Origin: an uncultured Croceitalea sp.
Lineage (GTDB): Bacteria; Bacteroidota; Bacteroidia; Flavobacteriales; Flavobacteriaceae
Reading direction: 5' to 3'
Length of the DNA: 64,000 nt
NCBI GenBank assembly: GCA_947503285.1
Contig: CANNDD010000002.1
Coordinates: forward strand, 62,001-126,000
How positions within the stretch are numbered: position 1 is the stretch's first letter; the number at the start of each line of letters is the position of its first letter. Below are positions 35,501-43,487 of this stretch, piece after piece. Position numbers and translations under genes: made by a program. The notes beneath the pieces are model-generated. The model did not search any database. It was not told where the DNA came from and was given only the letters and a program-made list of their open reading frames with translations.

Positions 35501-36015
35501 TTGCGACTGGATGGCCCTTTGTAATCATGATGACCATGATGGGAATCATTTCATTGGCAGGAATCGTAGTTAACAATGGTGTCGTACTACTGGATTACAC
35601 CCAAATATTAATCGATCGCAAAAAGGTGGCATTGGGTATTTCAGACGATGAGCTATTGAATCGAGAAGAGGTAACCGAGACAATCATCAAAGGAGGAAAG
35701 GCAAGACTACGCCCTGTTATACTGACCGCCATCACTACTGTTTTGGGTTTGATTCCCTTGGCCACTGGTCTGAATATAAACTTCGTAAAACTTTTTGGTG
35801 AGTTCGATCCCCAAATCTATGTTGGTGGGGATAATGTGATTTTCTGGGGACCCTTGGCCTGGACCGTTATTTTTGGCCTAATAGTCGCCACATTCTTAAC
35901 ATTGATAATCGTACCGGTCTTGTTCAATATTATTTATAGGATAAAGATTAGGATAAAAGGCAGTCATACTTCAAATAAGAAAGAAGAAAATCAAGAAATC
36001 AACCTAGCGGCATAA
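32509..36015 (+). CDS. RND-family efflux permease
   Basis: A 1168-residue inner-membrane proton-driven exporter, longer than the usual 1020-1060 of this group. TM4 has GLIMGLGMLVDNGVVVVENV, with Asp-Asn in place of the Asp-Asp pair of AcrB. Porter domains flank the two TM halves. Extra hydrophobic sequence of about 55 residues (near 510-565, LIRISLILGGFGAFIYIVGG and LGTLMVVIAALFWLYKYF) lies between TM6 and TM7 and may add two membrane helices. The substrate range (drugs, detergents or lipids) cannot be read from sequence. It is the last gene of the tetR operon, followed by a strong terminator. Confidence 0.93.
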   Translation: MEKAKKNANKEFRLSSWAIDNPSVIYVMIAIFLFIGISSYFAMPREEFPEAVETKIYVSTVYPGNTAEDMERLITDPLEERLKNVSNFVEMTSTSQEDYSMVVVEFDEGIAVESAKQKVKDEVDGEKASEDWPVFNGAKVEPNVFDLNLAESFPILNVNLTGDYPVEKLKEFAEYLEDEIENLEEIKQVDIRGAQDKEVEVAVDINKMMAAKVNFDNVIQAIANGNMTMSAGNLITSGQRRTIRITGEIEKPAELNDFVVKSENGVVYLRDIAQVSFSEEDKTTYAREMGESVVMLDIKKRSGKNEVEATKKIKALVTKAQKDYLPEDLDVSFANDSSSATLNQVDDLVNNIIFGIILVVTVLMFFLGFRNALFVGFAIPMSMFMSFMILSALGYTLNTMILFGLIMGLGMLVDNGVVVVENVYRLMEQEGMSRKEAAKKGIGEIAIPIIISTATTIAAFIPLGMWPGIMGEFMIYFPITLSVVLGSSLFVAIFMNSMLVSRFMEIGEKTLTRKQLIRISLILGGFGAFIYIVGGQVRGLGTLMVVIAALFWLYKYFLKPWANRFQKNSLVKLENWYERRLMHALRGKNVYWYFGVTIILLIAAFVSFGASVGSERTKLEFFPDNTPKEVYIYIEYPQGTDIDKTNMLTKAIEEKVYGIIKDEKYYDQSGENLLVDTGVSQVGKGAENPFTEAGSAADMPHRGKITLSMQEFRFREGMDTEKLRLRIQNELADVYPGVTISVEKDAVGPPAGYPVNVELIGQNYDTLINVAERMKGFLNAKSIDGMEGLKVDVNKGSPGMQVIVDRQKAGELGISVGQVGQQLRRSLFGDKASVYKKDGEDYDINVRFNEDLRYNTSALFNQNIIFRDQASGQIKEVPISAVASRKNTSSFNAIKHINGQRVVTVYSGLKPGGNANIIVDQIKKEMENFKGMPDGVKIDYTGELEEQAKQQAFLMGAFFSGLGLIMLILIFQFGGISKPAIIMMAIFLSFIGVFGGLVATGWPFVIMMTMMGIISLAGIVVNNGVVLLDYTQILIDRKKVALGISDDELLNREEVTETIIKGGKARLRPVILTAITTVLGLIPLATGLNINFVKLFGEFDPQIYVGGDNVIFWGPLAWTVIFGLIVATFLTLIIVPVLFNIIYRIKIRIKGSHTSNKKEENQEINLAA

Positions 36016-36037
36016 ACTAGAGGAGTTTATCTTAAAT

Positions 36038-36071
36038 AAAAAAGCCTGACCAGTACTGGTCAGGCTTTTTT
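36038..36071. terminator. Bidirectional Rho-independent terminator
   Basis: A perfect 17-bp inverted repeat (36038-36054 with 36055-36071) with an AAAAAAGCCTGACC arm and matching T-tract on each strand. It serves both the efflux operon and the convergent gene at 36088. Confidence 0.92.
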
Positions 36072-36087
36072 ATATCGTTTTGAGTCA

Positions 36088-36438
36088 TTATTTGTTCACG
36101 GAAACTATTTCAGATTGATTCCAGTTTTTGACATAAGCAATTCGGTTATCCTCAAAATCAACCTCTTTTAAGATATCATCTTTCCAAAAGAACCATTTAC
36201 CCGATCTTTTACCGTTCACATACTTTCCGGTAGCTATCTTCTTACCATTAGCATTATACATATACCACTGCCCGTGTAGCTTATCGTTCAACAAGGTTCC
36301 GGTCTGGGCAATCTCGCCATTATCGTGATAATAAGTGGCCTTTACCATTTTTCCCTCTTTTTCGAATGTTGGTTTTATATCTTGGGCAGATAGGCCTATG
36401 GAAAATAATACCGCTGTAAGTAAAATCACTTTTTTCAT
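36088..36438 (-). CDS. MORN/YwqK-type repeat protein
   Basis: A 116-residue exported protein (signal about 1-18, LSAQ) with three to four short repeats of the form YYHDNGEIAQTGTL, HGQWYMYNANGKKIATGKYVNG and RSGKWFFWKDDILKEVDFE, the pattern of YwqK/MORN-variant proteins. These proteins are common in Bacteroidota; their role is not established, although some relatives are annotated as antitoxin components. No partner toxin is adjacent. It has its own -7 box. Confidence 0.78.
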   Translation of the reverse strand: MKKVILLTAVLFSIGLSAQDIKPTFEKEGKMVKATYYHDNGEIAQTGTLLNDKLHGQWYMYNANGKKIATGKYVNGKRSGKWFFWKDDILKEVDFEDNRIAYVKNWNQSEIVSVNK

Positions 36439-36480
36439 AACATGAAGCTTTAAATCATTGAATCCTTTACATTAACGATA

Positions 36481-36488
36481 CAAATATA
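36481..36488 (-). promoter_or_regulatory. Bacteroidota -7 box for the MORN-repeat gene
   Basis: Minus-strand TATATTTG, an exact TAnnTTTG match, about 42 bases upstream of the start codon. The 15-bp direct repeats at 36497-36555 lie immediately upstream of it on this strand. Confidence 0.55.
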
Positions 36489-36496
36489 TAATTTAT

Positions 36497-36555
36497 TTTA
36501 CATTAAATACACTTTCAAGTAACATTTAAATAACATTAAATTTACATTAAATACA
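36497..36555. repeat. 15-bp direct repeat pair in an AT-rich promoter region
   Basis: TTTACATTAAATACA occurs exactly at 36497-36511 and again at 36541-36555 (44-base offset), with a partial copy AACATTAAA at 36532-36540 between them. The second copy also begins an inverted repeat AAATACA/TGTATTT (36549-36555 with 36564-36570). Placed upstream of the minus-strand -7 box, it looks like an activator or repressor site array. Confidence 0.55.
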
Positions 36556-36680
36556 TAAATTATTGTATTTCAAATAGTTAACATATCTATTTTTAGGTGG
36601 CAGCAACGTAACCGTTTGAAAAAATTCACGGACCATCGTATGGAATATCATTTAAAATTGCCCTAAACAGCGCTTGTTTA

Positions 36681-36714
36681 TTGTTTTTCATACCATCTGA
36701 ACTAACTACCTTTG
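36681..36714 (+). promoter_or_regulatory. Promoter of aspS (TTG-N23-TAnnTTTG)
   Basis: TTG at 36681-36683 and TACCTTTG at 36707-36714. Predicted start near 36718, 14 bases before the ATG at 36732, which rules out the upstream in-frame start at 36681. Confidence 0.65.
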
Positions 36715-36731
36715 CAACTTATTTGAAAGTC

Positions 36732-38480
36732 ATGTACAGAAACAATACTTGTGGTGCTTTGCGCATTACAGATAGCAATAAAGAGGTTGTGTTAAGTGGT
36801 TGGGTGCATAAATCACGTGATAAGGGTTTTGTGGTCTGGGTAGATTTACGGGATCGCTATGGGATCACACAACTTGTCTTTGACCAAGAACGAACTTCAG
36901 CAAAATTATTGGAAAAGGCCAGAAGTTTAGGAAGGGAATCCGTAATACGGGTTAAAGGTCAGGTCATTGAGCGGGCCTCTAAAAACCCCAATATTCCCAC
37001 GGGTGAAATTGAGGTCTTGGTTTCTGAATTGACCCTATTGAATGAATCACTGCTTCCCCCCTTTACCATTGAAGATGAAACGGACGGAGGTGAGGATATT
37101 CGAATGAAATATCGTTATCTCGATATCAGAAGAAATCCTGTTAAAGAAAACCTTGTCTTTCGGCATAAGGTTTCCATGGAAGTACGAAAATACCTTTCAA
37201 ATCAAGGTTTTATCGATGTTGAAACACCCTATTTGATAAAGTCCACACCTGAGGGTGCCCGTGATTTTTTAGTGCCAAGCCGTATGAACGAGGGTCAATT
37301 CTACGCCCTGCCACAGTCACCACAAACCTTCAAACAATTGTTGATGGTTGGCGGAATGGATAAGTATTTTCAGATTGTAAAGTGTTTTCGCGATGAAGAT
37401 CTGCGGGCCGATAGACAACCTGAATTTACCCAGATTGATTGCGAGATGGCCTTTGTAGAACAAGAGGATATCTTGAATACGTTTGAGGGACTTACACGAC
37501 ACTTGTTGAAAGAAATCAAAGGTGTCGAAGTCGACACATTTCCAAGAATAACGTTTGACGATGCCATGAAGCGGTATGGTAATGACAAACCCGACATTCG
37601 ATTTGGCATGGAGTTCGGTGAGCTTAACGAAGTAGCACAACATAAAGGGTTCAATGTTTTCAATTCGGCGGAGCTTGTAGTCGGTATTGCGGTACCTGGT
37701 GCGGCGACTTACACGCGAAAAGAGATTGATGCCTTAATCGATTGGGTCAAACGGCCTCAGGTTGGCGCGAAGGGAATGGTATACGTAAAGTGTAATGAAG
37801 ATGGTTCGTTCAAATCTTCAGTAGATAAATTTTACGACCAAGAAGACTTGGCCAATTGGGCAAAAGAAACCGGGGCAAAAGCTGGTGACCTTATTTGTGT
37901 ACTTTCTGGGGAGGTCAATAAAACCAGGGCGCAGTTAAGCGCCCTACGTATGGAACTTGCTGAACGACTTGGCTTGCGTAAGCCCAATGAGTTCGCGCCG
38001 CTTTGGGTCATTGATTTTCCATTATTGGAACACGATGAGGAAACCGGACATTACCATGCCATGCACCATCCTTTTACCTCACCAAAACCAGGCCAATTAG
38101 AATTACTGGATACCGATCCCGGGGCCGTTAAGGCGAATGCCTACGACCTTGTTTTAAACGGTAATGAAATCGGCGGAGGTTCCATTCGAATACATGATAA
38201 AGAGACCCAGGCCATTATGTTCAAGCATTTAGGGTTTACCGAAGAAGAGGCCAAAAATCAATTCGGCTTTTTAATGGATGCCTTTCAATATGGCGCCCCA
38301 CCGCATGGTGGTATCGCCTTTGGTCTAGATCGGTTGGTGGCCATTCTTGGTGGTCAAGAGACGATACGTGACTTTATCGCCTTCCCTAAGAACAACAGTG
38401 GTCGCGATGTTATGATCGACGCCCCGGCAACTATTGACAGCGAACAATTGAAAGAACTTCATTTGAAATTGGATTTGTAA
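36732..38480 (+). CDS. aspS: Aspartyl-tRNA synthetase
   Basis: The ATG at 36732 gives 582 residues, typical for bacterial AspRS. An N-terminal OB-fold anticodon-binding domain ([24 protein letters not shown]) is followed by the class II core: motif 2 [18 protein letters not shown], a GAD insertion domain, and motif 3 [17 protein letters not shown] near the C-terminus. It charges tRNA-Asp in the cytosol. The neighbours are unrelated; it is monocistronic with its own promoter. Confidence 0.97.
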   Translation: MYRNNTCGALRITDSNKEVVLSGWVHKSRDKGFVVWVDLRDRYGITQLVFDQERTSAKLLEKARSLGRESVIRVKGQVIERASKNPNIPTGEIEVLVSELTLLNESLLPPFTIEDETDGGEDIRMKYRYLDIRRNPVKENLVFRHKVSMEVRKYLSNQGFIDVETPYLIKSTPEGARDFLVPSRMNEGQFYALPQSPQTFKQLLMVGGMDKYFQIVKCFRDEDLRADRQPEFTQIDCEMAFVEQEDILNTFEGLTRHLLKEIKGVEVDTFPRITFDDAMKRYGNDKPDIRFGMEFGELNEVAQHKGFNVFNSAELVVGIAVPGAATYTRKEIDALIDWVKRPQVGAKGMVYVKCNEDGSFKSSVDKFYDQEDLANWAKETGAKAGDLICVLSGEVNKTRAQLSALRMELAERLGLRKPNEFAPLWVIDFPLLEHDEETGHYHAMHHPFTSPKPGQLELLDTDPGAVKANAYDLVLNGNEIGGGSIRIHDKETQAIMFKHLGFTEEEAKNQFGFLMDAFQYGAPPHGGIAFGLDRLVAILGGQETIRDFIAFPKNNSGRDVMIDAPATIDSEQLKELHLKLDL

Positions 38481-38648
38481 TCGCCGTCCTGACCATTAGT
38501 CGGTATAAAGAAAAGACAAAGCCATTCAATAACGGAGGAAAAAAGAATAGCTTGACCAATGGCATCCTATGACCAAGGGCTTTCATTCGAAACTTCTTGA
38601 CCGATCCATTTATCCGATTCAGAAAAATCAAAATCAGAAATAATGCCC

Positions 38649-38656
38649 TAATTTTG
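38649..38656 (+). promoter_or_regulatory. Bacteroidota -7 box for the CLC gene
   Basis: TAATTTTG, an exact TAnnTTTG match, 21 bases upstream of ATG 38678. It lies inside the longer open frame, showing that the start at 38597 is unlikely. Confidence 0.6.
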
Positions 38657-38677
38657 GATAAACTTGGCACTCCCAAT

Positions 38678-40459
38678 ATGGCCAATACCAAAGTGTACAT
38701 AAGAAAATTCCTGAAATGGAGGTATAAGCACATCTCTAACAAAACCTTTATTCAATTGGTAAGTTTATTGATTGGGTTTCTGGCGGGTTTGGTCGCGGTC
38801 ACCCTTAAAAATAGTACCTATTTCATAGAATCGCTTCTAGAGAATGGCATCGTTAGTTCAGGGAACCAATTGTATTTTATATTGCCGATAGTTGGGTTGA
38901 CCTTGGTCTATCTTTATGTGAAATTCGTCAATAAGCACCCCATAGAACATGCCGTATCTTCCATTCTATACTCGCTATCCAAACAAAAAGGCCTGCTATC
39001 CGTCAAAAAAATATATACCCCGTTAATTGCAGCGCCACTCACCGTTGGTTTTGGGGGTTCGGTAGGTTTATTGGGGCCCGCCGTAAAATCGGGTGCGGCC
39101 CTAAGCTCGAATTTAAGCCGCCTTTTGCATATTGATGCAAAGACGCGAACCTTGCTTATTGCCTGTGCCTCTACCGGGGCCATTGCATCCATTTTTCAAT
39201 CACCGATAGCCGCAATCATTTTTGCCGTCGAAGTATTCAGTTTAGACCTGACCATGTTGTCGGTACTACCACTATTATTGGCATCGATATCTGGGGTACT
39301 TACCTCATACTTCTTTTTGGGCAATGAAGTACTTTTTAACCATGCCATAAATGAGGGATTTGAGCTTGGCGATGTTCCCTTTTATGTTATACTTGGTATC
39401 GGAACCGCTATTGCATCCATCTATTTTACCAAAATGTACTTCGGCATCCTTAAAATCTTCAAACGTTTTAAGAGTCCGAAATATAAGCTTCTGGTCGGCG
39501 GTATTCTAATAGGGATAATGCTTTATTTTATTCCGCCATTATACGGTGAGGGTTTCGGGTTTATCAATGAACTTTTAGATGGCAATCACGTTAAGGCCTT
39601 GGGCAAAACACCCTTTGATGCTTTTATCGATAATATTTGGGTGGTTATCGCCCTTTTATTTGGCATAACCATTTTTAAGGCCATAGCAATGACTACGACA
39701 TTTGCCGCCGGCGGTGCAGGTGGCATCTTTATTCCCACAATGGTCATGGGTAGTGCATTGGGCAATGTCGTTGCCAAGGTCATCAACAATATCGGACTTG
39801 GTTTTGAAGTCTCTGAAAGTAATTTCACGCTGATCGGAATGGCCGGACTCATAGCCGGTGTTATTCACGCACCTTTAACGGCTATCTTCTTGATTGCTGA
39901 GATTACGGGTGGTTATGCGCTTTTTGTGCCACTTATGATCACCGCTTCCATATCCTTTTTAATAACCAAGAACGCTTTGGATTATAACATATATACCAAA
40001 GAACTTGCACAGAAAGATGCACTGTTGACCCACAACAAAGATCAGGCGGTGTTGACCTTAATGCAGCTAGACGACGTCATAGAAACCAATTTTAAACCCG
40101 TGAACGCCGAAATGACCTTAGGGGAAATGCTGACAAAATCCGTAGCTAAATCGACCCGTAACATTTTTCCCGTTTTAGACAAGGACGAAAAAATGGTCGG
40201 TATCGTTTTATTGGATGATATTCGCGAATTCATGTTCAAAACTGACCTGTATAAGACCCTATTCGTCAAAGATGTCATGCACGCTGCGCCTGAGTATATC
40301 TTTTATAAAGAAGATTCAATGAAGCAGGTGATGAAAAAATTTCAAGAGAGTGGGGCTTGGAACTTACCGGTAATCCACGACGGCACCTATATGGGTTTTG
40401 TCTCAAAATCAAAATTATTGACCGCGTATCGAAGAAAATTAATCGACTATACCCCTTAG
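38678..40459 (+). CDS. CLC-family chloride channel with C-terminal CBS pair
   Basis: The ATG at 38678 (placed after the promoter box) gives 593 residues: about ten to twelve hydrophobic helices, then two CBS domains (about 460-590). Family signatures are GFGGSVGLLGP (usually Gly-x-Glu-Gly-Pro) and GGIFIPTMVMGSALG. The gating glutamate position holds Leu132 (codon TTG 39071-39073) and the proton glutamate position reads VEV with Val186, where H+-coupled antiporters have Glu. Both point to a passive anion channel rather than a Cl-/H+ exchanger. The CBS domains suggest nucleotide regulation. Followed after 2 bases by a small membrane protein gene. Confidence 0.9.
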   Translation: MANTKVYIRKFLKWRYKHISNKTFIQLVSLLIGFLAGLVAVTLKNSTYFIESLLENGIVSSGNQLYFILPIVGLTLVYLYVKFVNKHPIEHAVSSILYSLSKQKGLLSVKKIYTPLIAAPLTVGFGGSVGLLGPAVKSGAALSSNLSRLLHIDAKTRTLLIACASTGAIASIFQSPIAAIIFAVEVFSLDLTMLSVLPLLLASISGVLTSYFFLGNEVLFNHAINEGFELGDVPFYVILGIGTAIASIYFTKMYFGILKIFKRFKSPKYKLLVGGILIGIMLYFIPPLYGEGFGFINELLDGNHVKALGKTPFDAFIDNIWVVIALLFGITIFKAIAMTTTFAAGGAGGIFIPTMVMGSALGNVVAKVINNIGLGFEVSESNFTLIGMAGLIAGVIHAPLTAIFLIAEITGGYALFVPLMITASISFLITKNALDYNIYTKELAQKDALLTHNKDQAVLTLMQLDDVIETNFKPVNAEMTLGEMLTKSVAKSTRNIFPVLDKDEKMVGIVLLDDIREFMFKTDLYKTLFVKDVMHAAPEYIFYKEDSMKQVMKKFQESGAWNLPVIHDGTYMGFVSKSKLLTAYRRKLIDYTP

Positions 40460-40461
40460 CT

Positions 40462-40719
40462 ATGAAAATGAAATATGTCATCGTTTTAATCGTAATCGCT
40501 TCATTTGTGGCAATCATCTACGGATTCACCATCAAAGAAGCCGATAGTGTAACGGCAAATCGCTTTATTGGCTTTGGAACCATTGGATTGTTCTTACTTG
40601 CCATGCCATTATTTCTGATCAAAGAAAGTAAAGGAAAGAAAATGAACGATTATATGCTTACCAAGGAAAATATCGAAAAAATGCAGGACAAAGAACGTGA
40701 AAAGACTGATAGTCAATAA
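40462..40719 (+). CDS. Small two-helix membrane protein
   Basis: An 85-residue protein starting 2 bases after the CLC stop. It has two hydrophobic helices (about residues 5-21 and 34-53) and a charged C-terminal tail (MNDYMLTKENIEKMQDKEREKTDSQ). Probably co-transcribed with the CLC gene; function unknown. Confidence 0.72.
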   Translation: MKMKYVIVLIVIASFVAIIYGFTIKEADSVTANRFIGFGTIGLFLLAMPLFLIKESKGKKMNDYMLTKENIEKMQDKEREKTDSQ

Positions 40720-40788
40720 ATTTCATTTCTTTTTTATCTCGCGATATTGAAAAAATGATAATTTCGTAAGACACTAAATTTTTTTACC

Positions 40789-40983
40789 ATGACTGGAATC
40801 GTAAAATTTTTCAATGAATCCAAAGGCTATGGGTTTATTACCAATGATGACACCGGAAAAGACATTTTTGTACACGTAACTTCATTGAACGGTGTAGAAT
40901 TAAGGGAAGGGGATAAAGTGGAATACATCGAGGAAGAAGGCCGAAAAGGAACAGTTGCTGCACAAGTACGGGTAATCAGCTAA
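40789..40983 (+). CDS. Cold-shock domain protein
   Basis: A 64-residue single CSD with both RNA-binding motifs: KGYGFITND (RNP1) and DIFVHVTSL (RNP2). It binds single-stranded RNA or DNA and acts as an RNA chaperone. No exact -7 box is seen (TAATTTCG at 40759-40766 differs by one base). About 210 bases of non-coding sequence follow before tadA's stop; nothing supportable is seen there apart from a 7-bp hairpin at 41154-41170. Confidence 0.95.
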   Translation: MTGIVKFFNESKGYGFITNDDTGKDIFVHVTSLNGVELREGDKVEYIEEEGRKGTVAAQVRVIS

Positions 40984-41191
40984 ACCTATTTTATTTGGGA
41001 TAATTTAGAATGTAGACCAATCGTCAAGGGTTTTAGTATTCACCCCTTGTTCAAATGAACAGTATCAAACCGATCCAAGTTGGGCTCCTCAAAAGTCTCA
41101 AGCCGTCAGGTATTTAAATCAGACAGCAAGTAGTTGGAAATCTTGCCATAATCTGGCCTTCTAAAGGCCACTTCCACAAATGGGATCTGTA

Positions 41192-41641
41192 TTAATTTAG
41201 ATTACGTCTTTGTATAAAAAAGCGCTTTAACAAATCGGAAGCTTCATTCGCCAACACCCCACCGATAACATCGGTTTTAGGATGCAATGAAGTGCCCATT
41301 ACGTTATAGCCCCGTTCCAAATCGGCGGCCCCATAGACTATTTTTGAAATTTGACTCCAGTAAAGTGCCCCAGCACACATCTGACAAGGCTCTAAGGTTA
41401 CATAAAGGGTACATCCCTTTAAATACTTTCCCCCTAAAAAATTGGCAGCAGCGGTAATGGCTTGCATTTCAGCATGGGCAGTAACATCGATCAATCGTTC
41501 GGTAAGGTTATGGGCCCTTCCTATAATTCTATTTTGGGTGACAACTACCGCTCCGACCGGTACTTCACCCTTATCAAAGGCAATTTGCGCCTCTTCTAGG
41601 GCCTTTCTCATAAAATAGGTATCGTCGAACGGGTTTTCCAT
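41192..41641 (-). CDS. tadA: tRNA-specific adenosine deaminase (TadA-type)
   Basis: A 149-residue zinc deaminase: H56-A-E58 (TAHAEMQAI) and P85-C86-x2-C89 (EPCQMCAGAL) form the zinc/proton-shuttle site. The length and the C-terminal GYNVMGTSLHPKTDVIGGVLANEASDLLKRFFIQRR match TadA, which converts A34 of tRNA-Arg to inosine. ATG 41641 is preferred over TTG 41653 because the -7 box at 41658-41665 predicts transcription starting next to the TTG. Confidence 0.92.
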   Translation of the reverse strand: MENPFDDTYFMRKALEEAQIAFDKGEVPVGAVVVTQNRIIGRAHNLTERLIDVTAHAEMQAITAAANFLGGKYLKGCTLYVTLEPCQMCAGALYWSQISKIVYGAADLERGYNVMGTSLHPKTDVIGGVLANEASDLLKRFFIQRRNLN

Positions 41642-41657
41642 GTTTTGATTCAATGGG

Positions 41658-41665
41658 CAAAACTA
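41658..41665 (-). promoter_or_regulatory. Bacteroidota -7 box for tadA
   Basis: Minus-strand TAGTTTTG, an exact TAnnTTTG match; predicted start near 41654. Confidence 0.55.
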
Positions 41666-41701
41666 CAAATCGTACGGCAATAAAAAATAGTATAGAATCG
41701 G

Positions 41702-41709
41702 TATTTTTG
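41702..41709 (+). promoter_or_regulatory. Bacteroidota -7 box for dxs
   Basis: TATTTTTG, an exact TAnnTTTG match; predicted start near 41713, about 14 bases before the TTG start codon of dxs at 41727. Confidence 0.55.
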
Positions 41710-41726
41710 GGGTTCAATTTCATGTC

Positions 41727-43487
41727 TTGTTAGCACAAATTAAAAATCCTGAGGACCTACGCCGAATCGCCCATACCGATTTGGAACAAATTGCGAGGGA
41801 GTTGCGGAGTTACATCATCGACATCGTAGCTACCAAAGAAGGACACCTGGGTGCTAGTCTAGGCGTTGTCGAATTGACCATTGCCCTGCATTATGTTTTC
41901 AATACACCTGACGACAAGCTTATCTGGGATGTGGGCCATCAGGCCTATGGCCACAAAATCCTTACGGGCAGAAAGGAAAACTTCCATACCAATCGACAAC
42001 TGAATGGTATCAGCGGATTCCCAAAACGGGAAGAGAGCAAGTATGATGGCTTTGGTACCGGACATAGCTCAACGTCCATCTCGGCCATCTTGGGAATGGC
42101 TATTGCCGCTAAACTTAAGGGGGACCATAAAAAACAACATATCGCGGTAATAGGTGATGCCTCTATTGCAAGCGGAATGGCCTTCGAGGGCCTAAATCAC
42201 CTAGGGGTTACGGATGCCAATGTACTGGTCATTCTAAATGATAATGCCATTGGAATAGACCCCAGTGTTGGAGCCCTAAAAAAATACCTTACCAATGTCA
42301 AGAAAGGGACCGCAAAAGATGAGAATATTTTTGAGTGCCTGAACCTTAATTATACGGGGCCTATCGACGGGCACGACATGCAAGAATTGCTTACCACCTT
42401 AAGACGCTTACGCAATATAAAAGGCCCAAGGTTACTGCATATTATCACCACAAAAGGAAAAGGATTACTAAAGGCCGAGCAGAATCAGGTCGTCTACCAT
42501 GCCCCGGGTAAATTTGATAGGCAAACAGGGGAACTTTATAAAAATCCAACAGTGGGGACGGCCCCAAAGTATCAAGATGTATTTGGCCATACCATCGTAG
42601 AATTGGCAAAGAAAAACCAACGAATAGTCGGTATCACCCCAGCAATGCCGACGGGCAGCTCTTTAAAATATATGATGGAGGAAATTCCGGAACGCGCCTT
42701 TGACGTAGGTATTGCAGAACAACATGCCGTTACCCTAGCGGCAGGTATGTCAACACAAGGGTTGATTCCTTTCTGTACCATTTATTCCACTTTTTTACAA
42801 CGTGCCTATGACCAGGTAATCCATGATGTGGCCTTACAAAACCTACCGGTAGTTTTTTGTTTGGATAGGGCAGGCTTGGTCGGTCAAGATGGACCTACCC
42901 ATCATGGTGTTTTTGATTTTGCCTATTTGCGGTGTATTCCGAATATGACCATTTTCTCGCCATTCAACGAAATGCAGCTACGCGACATGATGTATACGTG
43001 TCAGGTGAATGATTTGAATGGGCCCATTGCCATACGCTATCCGAGAGGTTATGGGGTCACTAAAAAGTGGCAACGGCCATTTAATACCATTGAAATAGGT
43101 AAGGGCCGTAAACTTAAAGATGGTGAAAAAATCGCATTTTTAACGATTGGGCCTATTGGAAACCAAATCACTGAGCTGCTTGAAGATATAGATCATCCAG
43201 AGTTCTATGGGCATTTTGACATGCGCTTTGTAAAACCTTTGGATACCGCACTCTTGAAAACGGTGTTCAGCAATTATGAACATCTGATTACCCTTGAGGA
43301 TGGTTGTGAAAAAGGGGGATTTGCAAGTGCCATCATCGAATATGCCCAAAAAGTCAACTACGTGGGATCCATAAAAACCTTCGCTATAAAAGATGAATTC
43401 ATCGAACAGGGAACCGTTGAAGAATTATATCGTATTTGTGGCTTGGATTCGAAATCAATTAAACAGTACCTTGAGACCTTATCTTAA
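41727..43487 (+). CDS. dxs: 1-deoxy-D-xylulose-5-phosphate synthase
   Basis: A 586-residue TPP enzyme that condenses pyruvate and glyceraldehyde 3-phosphate, first step of the MEP isoprenoid pathway. Visible motifs are VGHQAYGHKILTGR, GHSSTSISAILGMAIA, the TPP/Mg site GDASIASGMAFEGLNH...LNDNAIG, and the transketolase-like FCTIYSTFLQRAYDQVIHDVALQ. The start is TTG 41727: a nearby ATG at 41722 is out of frame. It feeds the polyprenyl synthase and carotenoid genes earlier in the window. Confidence 0.95.
   Translation: MLAQIKNPEDLRRIAHTDLEQIARELRSYIIDIVATKEGHLGASLGVVELTIALHYVFNTPDDKLIWDVGHQAYGHKILTGRKENFHTNRQLNGISGFPKREESKYDGFGTGHSSTSISAILGMAIAAKLKGDHKKQHIAVIGDASIASGMAFEGLNHLGVTDANVLVILNDNAIGIDPSVGALKKYLTNVKKGTAKDENIFECLNLNYTGPIDGHDMQELLTTLRRLRNIKGPRLLHIITTKGKGLLKAEQNQVVYHAPGKFDRQTGELYKNPTVGTAPKYQDVFGHTIVELAKKNQRIVGITPAMPTGSSLKYMMEEIPERAFDVGIAEQHAVTLAAGMSTQGLIPFCTIYSTFLQRAYDQVIHDVALQNLPVVFCLDRAGLVGQDGPTHHGVFDFAYLRCIPNMTIFSPFNEMQLRDMMYTCQVNDLNGPIAIRYPRGYGVTKKWQRPFNTIEIGKGRKLKDGEKIAFLTIGPIGNQITELLEDIDHPEFYGHFDMRFVKPLDTALLKTVFSNYEHLITLEDGCEKGGFASAIIEYAQKVNYVGSIKTFAIKDEFIEQGTVEELYRICGLDSKSIKQYLETLS

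Noticed and set aside
41154-41170. 7-bp hairpin TGGCCTT/AAGGCCA downstream of tadA
   Set aside because: No T-tract on either strand, so terminator function is not supported.
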